A stretch of 64,000 nt of DNA from Eutypa lata (lineage: Eukaryota > Ascomycota > Sordariomycetes > Xylariales > Diatrypaceae): the NCBI GenBank assembly GCA_022661535.1, contig JAKULF010000009.1, positions 310,001-374,000 on the forward strand, read 5' to 3'. The stretch's first letter is position 1. Each line of letters opens with the position of its first letter. This document shows, piece after piece, positions 21,045 to 33,343 of the stretch. The notes below the pieces were generated by a model that did no database searches, was not told the DNA's origin, and was given only the letters and a program-made list of their open reading frames with translations. The position numbers were made by a program, and so were the translations under genes.

Positions 21045-22087
21045 GAGGATGGGGCGATAAGGCTGTCAGCTCGTAATCAGCGCTATGCGATTGGTTCTTA
21101 GGTTTAACTGGGTCCCCTGGATCACTTAATAGGTCAGCGCTTAAGCCATTCTAGACTCGAAGCTTTCCTCGGACGATTCGGGCCGTCGCCAAGGGCTACC
21201 TACCTACCTACCCTGCTACCTAAGCTCTAACCTTCAACGTACAGCGATTTGATCTCCGTGATCGAATTAGGCATGTGTTTCGCTTTTGCCAAGCTAGCTG
21301 GACCTCATAGATCAGTTCTTGATCATGATTATTTCCCTTCTGAATAATCTGGAAACCGGATTGCAAGAAAAGAAAAGAAAGAATAATGGGAGGGGTATCG
21401 AATGTTTGAAGTTGGGGGAACGGGGGCTGTCAGCGACTGCCTAACTGCATGATGTCGTCAGCTATCCCTTGCATGTCTACGATATAGTGTAAATATATTA
21501 GGTTATGTGCTGCTGGCAGATGGACAGTATCAGATCTGACCTTCCATAATACGTGTTGGCAAAACCACACACATGTACGGAGTGGTGAAAAGCTAGGGAC
21601 TTGTTCCTGGTGAACTACGAGTATATTCTAGCAGCACTAATATTTGCTGCGATATGTTTCGTTCCATTCGAGAAGGGTCCAGACCTGTTCTGAATATGTC
21701 TGAATATGGGTCTAGGATTCTTCTCGTCGACGCCGTCAAGAACCTGGTCCTCACCCCGGTACACACCTGGCACCCTTGTCAGCATCCTCCGTGTTGGGTC
21801 CCATTCCACCTATCCACGCGTTCGGCTAGGCCTCCGAATGCAGGGCCGTCTTACCGCGTTGAAATTCCCTCCTATTAGGACTCTCGGGGTATGATACGCG
21901 TATCCACCTGGTCATTACTGAGATGAAGCTACAACCCCTAATGATCTCAGCTGTAATCTATCCCTGACTAACAATAAATTGCTTCGCATATAAGCTTTCG
22001 ACCTACCTATGTGATGTCGATCCTTTCCCTTCGTCCTCAGGTGCGGTATTGGCAGCATAGTAGCATTCCGTGAAAGACAGCAGCAGC
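21045..22087. other. Intergenic; promoter side of cellobiose dehydrogenase
   Basis: Normal-composition DNA with a short CTAC repeat (about 21198-21212). Two small frames at 21654-21894 overlap in different phases and look non-coding. The last 150 bases are the likely core promoter and leader of the cdh gene. Confidence 0.5.
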
Positions 22088-25000
22088 ATGAGTCGTTTTC
22101 AGGCTTTTCTAGCGCTGCTGCTTGCAGTTAGCAGTAGTCAGTGCTTGTGATCCTCCTCTTGCCAATGTTAGCTAACAGCAGCTATTAGATGTCCAGCAAT
22201 GTCTTGGTCAAAGTGGCACACCGACAGTGTATACCGATCCTGATACGGGTATTACTTTCGATACCTGGATCGTACCAAATAAGAACACGGGATCTAGCGG
22301 GACCTATGGAGGTCTAACCTTCGGTGTTGCCCTTCCTTCTGATGCCCTCGAAGTCGACTCTGATGAGTTCATCGGATTACTGGTAACTCATCTCATCCTT
22401 CACCTTCTTGCTCAGAATCCTTCTAATATACCAACAGCAATGTCCCTCCAACAGCACTACTTTAACAGGATGGTGTGGAGTGTCGCTTGGCGGTCCCATG
22501 ACAAATGCCTTGTTACTTACCGCGTGGCCGTATGAAGATGAGGTTCTGACGTCTTTCCGCTTCGCTACTGGCTATGTGGCCCCTTCGCTATATACTGGCG
22601 ATGCGACGTTGACCCAGATATCGTCGAAGGTTGAGGAAACACAATACACCGCCATCTTCCGATGTCAGAACTGTCTGTCCTGGAGCCAAGGAGGGGCAAC
22701 GGGATCGGCATCGACAAGCTCTGGGTTACTGGTACTGGGTTGGGCCAATGCCTTTCCGGCACCTTCGGATCCCGAGTGTGCAAGTGAAGCTAACTTTGTC
22801 CAACATGATAACGGAGAGGGTATATTCGGTGCTACTATCGACTCTAACGCTGCCAATCCCTCGTACACCGACTGGGTCGAGTTAGCCACGGCGACTATTA
22901 CGGGCTCCTGTGGAGAAGCTACACCAACCACCACCTCTTCTTCAACGACAGTCCCTACAGCTACCGGAATACCGGTTCCAACAGGAAGCACTTACGACTA
23001 CATCGTGGTTGGTGCTGGTGCTGGTGGGATTCCGATAGCAGATAAACTCAGTGAGGCCGGCAAAAGTGTACTCCTCATCGAAAAGGGACCACCGTCTTCT
23101 GGAAGGTGGGGAGGTGATATTAAGCCTGAATGGCTGGATGGCACAAACCTTACCCGCTTTGACGTCCCCGGTCTCTGTAACGAAATCTGGGTTAACTCCA
23201 ACGGAATTGCCTGCACCGACACTGACCAGATGGCGGGCTGCGTCCTCGGGGGTGGCACTGCTGTAAATGCTGGATTGTGGTGGAAGGTTCGTCCCCTAAT
23301 TCCGATCTAGGCACGCACAGAGGTTAACAGCATGGGCAGCCTTACGAGCTCGATTGGGACTATAATTTCCCTTCTGGATGGAAAGCTGCGGATATGAAGG
23401 CAGCTACTGAAAGGGTGTTTTCTCGCATCCCTGGTACCGATACGCCCTCCTTGGATGGCAAGAGATATTACCAGCAGGGATTTGACGTCCTCGCTAGCGG
23501 TCTTGGCTCTTCTGGATGGGCCGAACTCACCGCAAATAATGAGCCGAACAAGAAGAACCATACGTTCTCGCATTCACCCTTTATGTTCTCTCATGGCGAG
23601 AGGGGTGGTCCCATGGCCACGTACCTAGTATCCGCCAGTCAGCGATCTAACTTCGACCTCTGGATGAATACTGCAGTCAAACGAGTTCTCCGAACTGGTG
23701 GTCATATCACCGGTATCGAGGTTGAGGCCTTTGGTAACGGTGGATATGTCGGTGTTGTGAACACCACAGCTGTTTCCGGTCGTGTCATTCTATCTGCTGG
23801 CACGTTCGGCTCCGCCAAGATCTTGATGAGGAGTAAGTCTTTCTTCCACCACTTATCTTATGAAACTTTAGCTCACATAGCTAGGTGGCATTGGACCCAA
23901 GGACCAATTGGAGATTGTTAAGGGCTCTACCGACGGGCCAACGTTCATCTCGAATACCTCGTGGATCGACGCCCCCGTCGGTTATAACTTGGAAGATCAC
24001 ACAAATGTTTGTTCATCCCCCCAGTCCCATTCTTACTGCCTAATCGGACCGCCTATTGACCTTATCAATAGACCGACACTGTGATTTCGCATCCTGACGT
24101 TGTGTTCTATGACTTCTATGAAGCATATGATGACCCGATTGAGTCCGACCGAGAATCATATCTGGGTGAGCATAAATCAGCTCCATCTAAGGCGCATCCT
24201 AGACGCTAAACTTATATATGTAGAGAAACGATCCGGTATACTGGCACAAGCAGCACCGAATATCGGGCCAATGTGAGTAACTGCTGGTAAAGGGGGTTTC
24301 ACAAGTTCTAACGCAGCCCAGGTTCTGGGACGAAATCAATGGTGCTGATGGAGTAGTCCGTCAGCTTCAATGGACGGCTCGAGTCGAGGGAAGTTTGGAT
24401 ACCCCTAATGGCTGTATGTATACCTCGCTTGTGCACACCATGATCTCACGCGATACTCAAGTTCACTGACCAATGTAGATGCCATGACTATGAGTCAGTA
24501 CCTAGGAAGAGGCGCCAAGTCTAGGGGCCGCATGACTATTACCCCAGCTTTGACGACCGTGGTCTCTGAAGCCCCCTATCTGCATGACGAGAATGACGTT
24601 CAGGCAGTCATCCAGGGGATTAAGAATCTCCAGGATGCTCTAAAGGGCATTCCGGACCTTGTCTGGAACCATCCGCCCGACAATGTGACGGTTGAAGACT
24701 ACGTCAACAATGTAGGCTACCAAACATAAATCATTATCTTCTGATCACTAACATCTCCACAGATGCTCGTGTCCTACACCAACCGACGCTCTAATCACTG
24801 GATCGGTAAGCCTCCCTCGCTCTGTCGATGAAGGCAAAGAGACACTAATATGTCGCAGGCACTAGCAAACTAGGAACCGACGACGGCCGAGCCGGAGGAT
24901 CTGCCGTAGTAGATACCGACACCAAAGTCTGGGGCACCGACAACCTGTTCGTCGTAGATGCCGGTATCTTCCCCGGCCACGTCAGCACGAACCCGACTTC

Positions 25001-25230
25001 GTATATCATGATCGCCTCCGAGCGAGCATCGGAGAAGATACTAGCACTTCCGGCTCCGGTAGCACAGGCGCAGTACGCGCAGTGCGGTGGTAGGAACTGG
25101 AATGGCAGCTTTACTTGCAAGGTGCCGTATACTTGCAAGTATCAGAATGAATATTATTGGCAGGTGGGTAGTGTATCTTCCGTTCTTCAGGACTTTTGGA
25201 CGCGGCTAACTTGGATTACAGTGTGTATAA
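22088..25230 (+). CDS. cdh: Cellobiose dehydrogenase with C-terminal CBM1 (about 843 aa, 12 exons)
   Basis: Exons: 22088-22126, 22179-22382, 22438-23286, 23340-23832, 23885-24006, 24072-24165, 24224-24272, 24322-24413, 24479-24711, 24763-24805, 24859-25163, 25222-25230. All junctions are GT-AG, with matching phases; exon 1 is the least certain. The order is signal peptide, haem b cytochrome domain, linker (PTTTSSSTT), GMC flavoprotein, CBM1. Haem ligands are the Met of GGPMTN and the His of VQHDNG. The FAD-binding GAGAGG motif follows YDYIVV. Catalytic His (NRRSNHW) and Asn (TNPTSY) are present. CBM1 reads QCGGRNWNGSFTC and ends CV-stop. The enzyme oxidises cellobiose outside the cell and passes electrons through the haem domain, classically to lytic polysaccharide monooxygenases. 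Joined this way, the gene is intact, 1 kb from a RIPed transposon. Confidence 0.93.
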
Positions 25231-25470
25231 GGACAAATAATATAAGAAGATATTTAACAAGAACTTTTACTTGCTTTATATAAGGTCGGGTAATATTAAA
25301 TATCGTAATGTATTATATTATTATTTTTAATAAAGATTAAATTTATAATTTATGATTATTATTATATTATATAATTTATAATTAAATAAAGTTAAAATTA
25401 AAATAATAATGAAATATATATATATATATATATAATATATAAATTTTAAAAAGGTTTTATTATCGCTTAT
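25231..25470. other. AT-rich spacer between convergent genes, C-free stretch and (AT)n
   Basis: From 25305 to 25463 the + strand has no cytosine. An (AT)n microsatellite lies at about 25415-25439. It separates the 3' ends of cdh and the CorA-like gene. Confidence 0.7.
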
Positions 25471-27220
25471 TTATACGATTGAAGTTTGGCCAGAACTGGT
25501 CTTCTTTCTTGTCCACTCCTCTTTATCCCACTTCTTCCTTGACCACCAAATAAGTACCCCTGTCACGATCACCGTCGTCCCGAAATAAAGCCCAATCCAG
25601 GGCGAGATAGTGCGATTGCTATCATCTGGAGTCCAGTTGAAGAAGGACATTGAAAACATAGTCTAAAATATATCAACCTTCTCGTTTGTCCCTTAAGTAC
25701 ATAGAGCCCGGGGTAAACTCACGGCCAAAAAGGTTCCTGGGAGGAACACCATGCCTAGGAAAGCGATATATCGCATCTGGCCGCTGTCCTTCTTAGAGGC
25801 GTTTGCTATGATGATGGTCGCTTGTACATCTCGTCTCGAATAGTAGTTCTCTTCCTACGTACCATGAGTATTAAACGAATCGAAGTTAGGCATACCGCCG
25901 TTCTAGAAGGGCTCACCATCTGTGCCGCCAGCGCTGTTTTTTCAAGAACGCCATCGCATTGTCTAATCTTGGTATCGAACTCGCGCATCATTTCGTGGAG
26001 CCTCGTTTTGATTTTGTCCCCTGGTTCTTCTCTGATGTAACGGTTATCATTCTCACCGATCGTTTGCTTGTCGAACATGTCCCGTTGAAGGGTTGCTAAA
26101 TGTTCAGACATGAATAGGAGCTCCGCCCTCAAACTCATCAATCCATTCTTTAACGAACTGACGTCACCCCAAAGTCTTGTTATCTTGCAGTCTCTTTCTA
26201 TTGACGCCGGATCTATCACTTCTCTCGTCTTCGACACTTCACATCCTTCATCTTGAAGCTTCTTTTCCATGTCTAGGATCCTCTGGTTGAGATCTGTTCT
26301 TTGTTGCTCAAGCACATTAAGCAGACGCTGGCGCTCGAGTTCAACATATACCATCGGAAGGAACATAGGATGAAACCCCGAAAGGTTGTTTGTTTTGCTC
26401 AACTTTTCCACGAAAAAGGTGGTATCTTCCATAACATCTGGTACACAGCCATACATAACTGCAAATGTTATGTGCTTTTCAATGAAGCAGGTAATAGATA
26501 CCGCAACATCATCATCCCCTGCAGGAGACATCGTGTCAGATTTGCAATTGTATACTAATAATGCTTGATTAGTTTATAATGATGATAGGTCATTCCTTTT
26601 TAATAGTGCTAGACATACCAATCGATGGACCCAAAGGAGATTCGGCACCCCAATCCACGAACCGATTACTAAAAGTAGCCGTAGAGATTCTGTAGAGAGT
26701 AGATGAGATTGAAGGGTGCTGGAATAGATTTTTGCAACCATGAAGAAATGTGTCCTCTCCGTATGGAAGGAAGGTAGCTTTCGCAAATGGCACATTCTTA
26801 GCATCGAGTCTCTGATGCATCACAAGGATCACGGTTGGGCCACGAGGCCCATTTATAAATTCCTGATTCTCCTTTAACCTTGTAGGTAACTGATATATGT
26901 CAGATAGTTGATCGAGCTCCAAGCAAGGAATGAAGCAAAGGTGAAGCTCACCTTCCCCAGCCAAGCGCGGTACTCTCCCTCCGACCGCAGGACCGTAGTT
27001 TCGAAGCATACGTTGCCCTATGAATTCCAAGACCCGTCAGTATACTTACACGATGTTGAAATTAATCACATTGGCATCAGCTAACCTCTGGTGTTTTCCA
27101 TAACCTGATTGTTTGAATCACGCAAACTTGTCCAGGATGAAATTTGAAAGGCTCAGTGTCGCTTCTACCAAATTTTATCTTGTTGCTTAACCACTCCATG
27201 ACAACATAGGAAAGTCTCAT
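25471..27220 (-). CDS. Fungal CorA-like membrane protein (465 aa, 6 exons)
   Basis: Exons, in transcript order: 27220-27086, 27017-26952, 26889-26619, 26518-25917, 25854-25723, 25662-25471. Introns are 68, 62, 100, 62 and 60 bp and every phase agrees. Residues about 1-155 hold a globular N-terminal region (FKFHPGQVCVIQTIRLW; FAKATFLPYGEDTF). A long coiled-coil stalk follows (ELERQRLLNVLEQQRTDLNQ; LATLQRDMFDKQ). A helix then reads IIIANASKKDSGQMRYIAFL and runs into the first membrane span ending VFLPGTFLATMFSMSFFNW, and a second span (IGLYFGTTVIVTGVLIWW). MSFFNW occupies the place of the CorA GMN motif, so Mg2+ transport is doubtful. The family is large in Pezizomycotina and mostly uncharacterised. 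The gene is convergent with cdh. Confidence 0.88.
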
Positions 27221-27945
27221 GAAGGAGTGGTCGGCACTTCTCCCGGTCCCTTTGAGCCATACGTGGATTGCTATGGATATTATACATAGCGGGATTCTTC
27301 TACAACATACTCTGCGCGAATTGTGGGCTACAGTGTTGCATTTAAAAAGTGCATATTTCGGTGTAAAGACGAATAAGCAGTACAGTTACGCCTTTATCAT
27401 CCATTTCATCGAACCAATAGGTGAAATTCATATGTACGTGGATGATTTGGGCGCAATGCATATATTAGCCAATGGCGTATAAAAGCCCACCTCCATAGAG
27501 CTTCCATCACAGCAGCGTAGCATCCCTTGGAAGCCACATTATGCACATCGCTGGAACTCTTCCCGGATGGCATATGCAGGAAAGCTGCATCACTGCCCCA
27601 GCCTGCTCACTTAAATCCTTTCTCCCATTCACGTGTCTGCCCAGCCGTAATATGTGCTAAGCCTAGATTTTACACATGGCGAAAAAAAAGGCCCTCTTAC
27701 TACCAGGGCGTACATGCCCTAGTCAAAAAGTATGCCTCGCACATAGCCATAATCGGTGAAATGGTAAGCAGGCTTAGCTTGAACTGAAGAAAACACGGTC
27801 TTCCTATCTATATTGACCGAGCAAGAGAAGCTTAAATGCAAATGAAACTCAAGAAGAGCAAGATATTAAATAAAGCACATACGCTGTTACCTATACCTAT
27901 ATATTCCCTAGCCTCTCCCGCCGCGAGTTTCCACAGACCAACCTC
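27221..27945. other. Intergenic region
   Basis: Short frames at 27219-27482 and 27527-27787 have no domain or splice partners. A TATA-like TATAAAAG occurs near 27478. The last 100 bases are the probable leader of the small gene at 27946. Confidence 0.45.
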
Positions 27946-28369
27946 ATGCCTTCTATAGCTAAAGTACTATCCCCCAAAATAAAATCAATATTGTCTCATT
28001 TCAAGTTCAACAAAGCTCCGATGGCAGAGAACGAGGAAGTTAAGCCCACCGATGTATTCAATCACAGATACCAGAATCCGGAAGTTCTGAGAAACTTCCT
28101 TATGGAAGAACTCGGATTCGAAAACAAAGATATCATAATTACGGTAAGCAGCAATGTTTCTGGAATAATATTTGCTATGTATTTCATGCTTACAACAGAG
28201 CACGGATAGGGAACAAATGACGATGGGATCGGAGCAAAACTTCCCCGAAAGCTCAGTCCAGTAAGTGATCTCAAACTATATATCACAGACAATTGGAGCC
28301 CTTACACGGCGATAGGATGAAAAAAAAAGAGCCCTTAAGAAGTTCGAGCAAGCCCAGAGGGAAATGAGG
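27946..28369 (+). CDS. Small hypothetical protein, three exons (about 100 aa)
   Basis: Exons 27946-28143, 28199-28262 and 28316-28369, with good donors (GTAAGC, GTAAGT) and introns of 55 and 53 bp. Exon 1 encodes a basic, amphipathic N-terminus (MPSIAKVLSPKIKSILSHF), then NHRYQNPEVLRNFLMEELGF. Exon 2 reads STDREQMTMGSEQNFPESSV. In the frame set by splicing, exon 3 ends at a TGA at about 28367-28369. The frame one base over, past a run of nine A (28320-28328), reads a typical charged helix (KKFEQAQREMRRSDA) ending in TAG at 28381. A one-base homopolymer difference would restore it. No function recognised. Confidence 0.45.
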
Positions 28370-28553
28370 AGGAGCGACGCCTAGCCAAGGATTTGGCTTG
28401 AGAAGAAAGCGCTTTGGTTGTTGGCTATTCATCTAGATTGATATTCTCTTGGTTTATGGGAACTTGTTATATTTACCAGTCACCCATTCGAATAAACCAG
28501 AGCGTGGTGGTTGATGAACATTGCTATATGGATGTGGGTAAGACCTAGCTATG

Positions 28554-30404
28554 CTATGTTTCCCTCAAGCCATTGAAAAACTTCTGTACTTCTCTCGAAT
28601 CAACTCTGTCTTTGGTATCAACAACCAGCATACTGGTTTGGATGAAAGATAGGAACTTCTTTAGCAATTCATCACAACCTGGGTGTTGTTCCAAGATTCT
28701 AATATGCTACATTGATGTTAGTAGGCTGGCTAGATGATGTTATGCATTAGGTAGGGCCAACTCCCCACAAACTCACCTTAGCAACTTCGTTCTTGATTAT
28801 GCATTGAATTCGAATCCCAGGACGCTCAAGCCATACTTTCACATAACGCCTCATGACGACCAGTCTTCCGGAATGATCCAATGTTTTGACCTCCCGTCCC
28901 ATCTTTCTCCTCATCACCGGTAACGACTTCGGATATCTCGCTATTTTCTTAAAGAATGTGTCCTCATAATAATGTCCCATGGCTGCACTAACATCTTCGT
29001 CATGTGTCTCGGTCATGCGTTGCTGGCCGGACCTTTCGATCCCTTGCCATCCAAGTGTAGCCCAGGTGATGAAGTCCAGGTATAGGCATCCAAGACACCA
29101 TATATCATAATTTTGTGATACATGTTCTTCGAAATTAGTTTCTGGGGGACGGTATGTTTTTGTATGTACTTCTTTTTTCATTTTTAATATACCATCTGGT
29201 TTTAGTGGTTCGGCTAATCCGAAATCAGCCAGCTTTAACCTGAATCCTTCTGTTAGGCCGATGCTAGATCCGAAACAGAGGATGTTCTCAGGTTTGATGT
29301 CCATGTGCAACTGTGAAGATGGCTTGGTTGAATTCCTTTGATCGTTGTCCTGGGATGAATTATGGACTTCAACTAGGCTGTCAGCGATACCAGAACATTC
29401 TGCTACCAGCCAACCCGTTGTATACCAAGTCGCAAGTTTTTCGTCCATGTTCGTGTACTCAAATGTAGACCACCCTTTCCAAAGGTCCTGGAGATTGTTA
29501 CCATCTGCCCAGGGGAACAAGAGGCATAATTTCTCTTTATGTTCAAATGCTGTTAGGAGTGGGACAATTCGATCGTGTATCGGGGTCCTTTTATTGGCTT
29601 CAACTTCTTGCTCAAAAGAAAACCTGGCGTCATCGTTGTTCCGAAGATCGAAAATCTTCAGGGCGAAGTCCTCATGATTCTATATCAATCACTTATTAGG
29701 TCATTAGAACAATATTATGGGATCGAATGAGAAAGGCATACAAATTCATGGTGAAATTTGTCAATTTTGATTCTCTGAACGTAAGAATATTCCCCGGCCA
29801 TTGGGTCGGAATTGTCGGTAACTTGCTTCAAATATATCCATGGCAAAGCAACTTGCGAATCCAATTCTTTGTAATCTTGATCTGCACCCAGCATTGTAAG
29901 ATATGGTGACCTCATCTTCCATTGAAAATGACGGAATAGTTCTTTTTCGATAGGCGAGAAAGTGTGGAATGCTTTAGGCATGGTCATGGAATCCGCCATG
30001 TCTTCCTGTATTAATGGGAGATCTTTGTCGCAGACACTTGGATTTTCTTGTGTATAAAATGACTCAATGGTGTCCTCTCGTCTTATTAGTAATAATGTTA
30101 CAAATATGATTCTACCTCCAGTGCAGACATGGATCTTGCAGTGGCAGTTCTCTCCGTGGTCTGGACTGATATTATTGACAATGCTGTCTAGTTTTCCATT
30201 GTTCATGTTGCCGGAGTGAACTATCGACTCAACGAATTTCCGAACGCGCTTGGGAGTCAGAACACTTAATAAGGCCCCACGCGGTATGAATCGATAATGG
30301 ATGTCGTTGAGATCTGTCCTTGATTGATCCTGGAGCTCTTGTAAGATATCATCGCGAGTATGTCCAATCGGGGACTGGTTTTGTGAGGGCTCGTCACGAT
30401 CCAT
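28554..30404 (-). CDS. Divergent serine/threonine protein kinase (572 aa, 3 exons)
   Basis: Exons 30404-29742, 29679-28777 and 28706-28554, introns 62 and 70 bp, phase 0 throughout. The first 221 residues precede the kinase fold and are unrecognised; they are typical of the fungal family of kinases with an N-terminal regulatory region. Catalytic-domain landmarks: the Lys of FALKIF (about residue 229), catalytic loop HMDIKPENIL (HRD variant), ADFGLAEPL (DFG intact) and TYRPPE in place of the usual APE. The insert QDNDQRNSTKPS precedes the catalytic loop. The last exon (ILEQHPGCDELLKKFL) closes the C-lobe and a tail. Key catalytic residues are retained, so activity is plausible; substrate and pathway are unknown. 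Confidence 0.85.
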
Positions 30405-32868
30405 TAGTGCTTTTGAGATTGTGGTAAGGAGTAGCTACAAGATTCTGTCCCGTAGTCTCGTGCCGGATTAGTACCCTACCCTCCACCGGGATTCTAAACG
30501 TCCCATGACTAGGCGGACACATTATTGAAGATTTCATGGTCTCAAGATCAGTGGGAGGCTGTCGGGGCTTGGTCTCGAGTACAGGACAGAAAAGGCAGGT
30601 AGTAGGCTGGCTGATCTTCCATATTAGGCCGCACACCGGGGAGTACGTGATTGTTACCGCTCTAGAGCTGAAAATGCCCAAGTGGCTAAGTTTTGGGGGC
30701 ATGATGATGCATGGGCTGTCCACTGTCGAAATGAGGCTTCATCGTCTCGCTGAATGGAGTAGGTGAGAGCCTGAGAATTGCTGGTTGCTCATCTTGGCTG
30801 ATGAAAGAATCATTAATTGCACTAAGAGAGCCAATCGGTGAAATCTGGGGAGCATTCCGAAGACGCCCGGATCGTTAAACTGCTGATTGTATGCTACTAT
30901 ACCCTTCGCCCGCATAATACATGGGATTTCTTCGGCAAAAAAGTGTAATAAAGTCGGTGTGTCTAAGTTGGGAATTGGTTACAGTGCATCCTAAATGATG
31001 GTAGCATCACCCAATCAAAGTCTTCTTTCATCTGATAGTGGCTGAGTCTATTTCAAACACAATTCCCCTTTTGTTGGGCTCCTTCTTGGCCAATCTTGTC
31101 TTATTACGTCGCAATTGTCTGCTCTCCTTTTGTGTTGGCATCTGATCAGCAGCTCCGCGCTAACCTGCATAGTAGCCTTCCTCACATGTATACGTAGTAA
31201 GTCCTGGTCTTCGTCATCATGGGGGGCGATCGGTGTTCTAGGCCAAATTTAGGTGTGCATGGGGGTGAATACATCTGCATAAATGACTGCATCCTTACCA
31301 TTAACTATTCGTGGTGGTGTTATTTCTTGCATTTGATTTGATATGTGGATATATTAAATGCAACCACACGCGGCTCATAGTGTGAGAGAATGAGATACGG
31401 CCTGTAGGCAGGGAGTGAATATGAGAGTAGGCATATGATCTGGATTCTCGAGCCTGATTGATTTCTAATTATTATATATAAACTCCGTTGCCGTCATGGA
31501 AATCATCAGGCTATCTCCAGAGGTCTATCCCCACAGCCAGGCGCATTCCATTATTCAACTTGTCTCCTTGTATTTATACGCGCTGACAATCAGTTCTTTA
31601 TAATGACATTTCAAGTAATCTCTATGTGGAATCATATTCCCATATTGCGGTCATGGGTAGACCATAATCGACGTAGTAGAGACAAACCCTCTTCCACAAA
31701 TGCCAAAGCGCAAACCAGCAGCAGTGGATATAAAAAGCAAGTCATCTCTGGCTCTAAGATAAATGAAAGAAAACTCCAGAATCTACTCAACCACAATTTT
31801 GGATGCGATTACATACTTAAAGTTAGTATGCTCCACCGCCAGTTGGGGTTCCAGTTCGGCTATGCTAATGGGCCGGATTGCAGATGAGGTCTAACAAGTA
31901 TACATTGTCTGCACCAAGGATTCTGACAAAGGAAGAGGTTAAAATGTGTTGGTAATTGTGTATTTGTTTGCATGGGTTCGTGAAAGGAGTAGGATAAGAG
32001 TGGTTTCGTTCTTAGGGATTGAAATGGCAATTAAGAATACTTTCCTTTAGATGTGCATGAAGGGGTAATGGCGCTCTGGGATAATTATTTCAATGATTTC
32101 TTCGGAGGATGCAGTTCCTGTATTTTCCGTAACTGCCTTGATGTAATATGCACATTCGAGATGATCCACTCGTTTGTTAAAGGCAGGTCCCCGAAAGGGT
32201 TGCATCCTGGCACGGGAAAATGAAATGGTCCAAGAAATCTCGAAAATAGGTTGCATTTATGCACGTCTTGTAAATGGACACAGCGCTAGAGTTCTTCTGA
32301 TAGGTACTCACTTATGGTAAGATCAGCCGTCTTGTCGCCTAGTGGCTGGTGGTTAACAGTGACAACTTACGACATGGTGCAAATGCTACAACAAGAGGCT
32401 TACCAATCAATCTTTTGGCCAGCCCTCCTGTTAACTTACCCCGCCGGAGAGTAGCACTTTGACTTGACTTGAGCCTTTAGCTTCATAATAAAACTGGTCT
32501 TCTAGGAGGATTTTATCGAAGATAAAGATACATGTGTTAACTCTTCAGAGGTTGATATATCATAGTGTTGAGATTAATAGTAAACTTATATATTTTTACC
32601 TTAACCAATGATAATATCTAATGGAGGGGAAGGGGAGAGGGGCGAAGGTGAAAGGAATCCCATCCTAGGTTACATTATGTGCAGCCATATGAAGTCAGAC
32701 GTATGTGGTAATTACCACGCTAGTCTGCTGCTTTCGCATATCTTTACTCTTCTTTCTTTAACCCTTTCTCCGGTTCTAAGGAGGCTTAAGAGGAGGTAAG
32801 CACTTAAGCAAGCTAGCCATTGTAGCGAGCATATAAGCATCGACATCTTTCATTTAGTTATTATAAGC
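30405..32868. other. Gene-poor intergenic region
   Basis: Nothing convincing was found on either strand. A 109-codon minus frame at 30394-30723 overlaps the kinase start out of frame. Frames at 31603-31887 and 32047-32256 show no domain or splice context. Confidence 0.45.
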
Positions 32869-33343
32869 ATTGTTATTAATAATAATATTTTAGTTTTATT
32901 ATAAGTTTAAATAAATAAAAATTAAAAGTTTAATATTATTATTATTTTTAAAATATAATTAAAATATTTTAATAATTATTATAAATTTATTATATTTTAA
33001 AAAATTAAAAAAATAAATATTAATAATAAAATAATAATATAAAATTAAATTTATTTAATAATATTTAATTTAATTTTATATTTTAATAATATAATAAATA
33101 AATATAAAATATAATTATAATTAATTATATTATTTATTTTTTAAATAATATAATAATTAAAAATAAAAGTAAATATTATAAATTATATATAAATTATAAT
33201 ATAAAGTTTTTTAATATATTATTAAATAAATAAATAAAAAGATAATATTATTTTTATTTAATATTAATGTTTTATTATAAGTTTTTATTTTTTTTAAATA
33301 ATATTAAAATATTAAAAAAAAAAAAAGAAAAAAAAAAAGAAAA
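32869..33343. repeat. 475-nt block with no cytosine on the + strand
   Basis: Every base from 32869 to 33343 is A, T or (rarely) G; the first C on either side is at 32868 and 33344. The block ends in an A-rich run with G (33314-33343). Remaining G sits mainly in AAG, AGT or ATG contexts. It is probably a relic of a RIPed repeat, but the complete strand bias is unusual. Confidence 0.8.

Noticed and set aside
30394..30723. 109-codon minus frame just upstream of the kinase
   Set aside because: It is out of frame with the kinase start, has no domain and no clear splice link. It could be the 5' leader.
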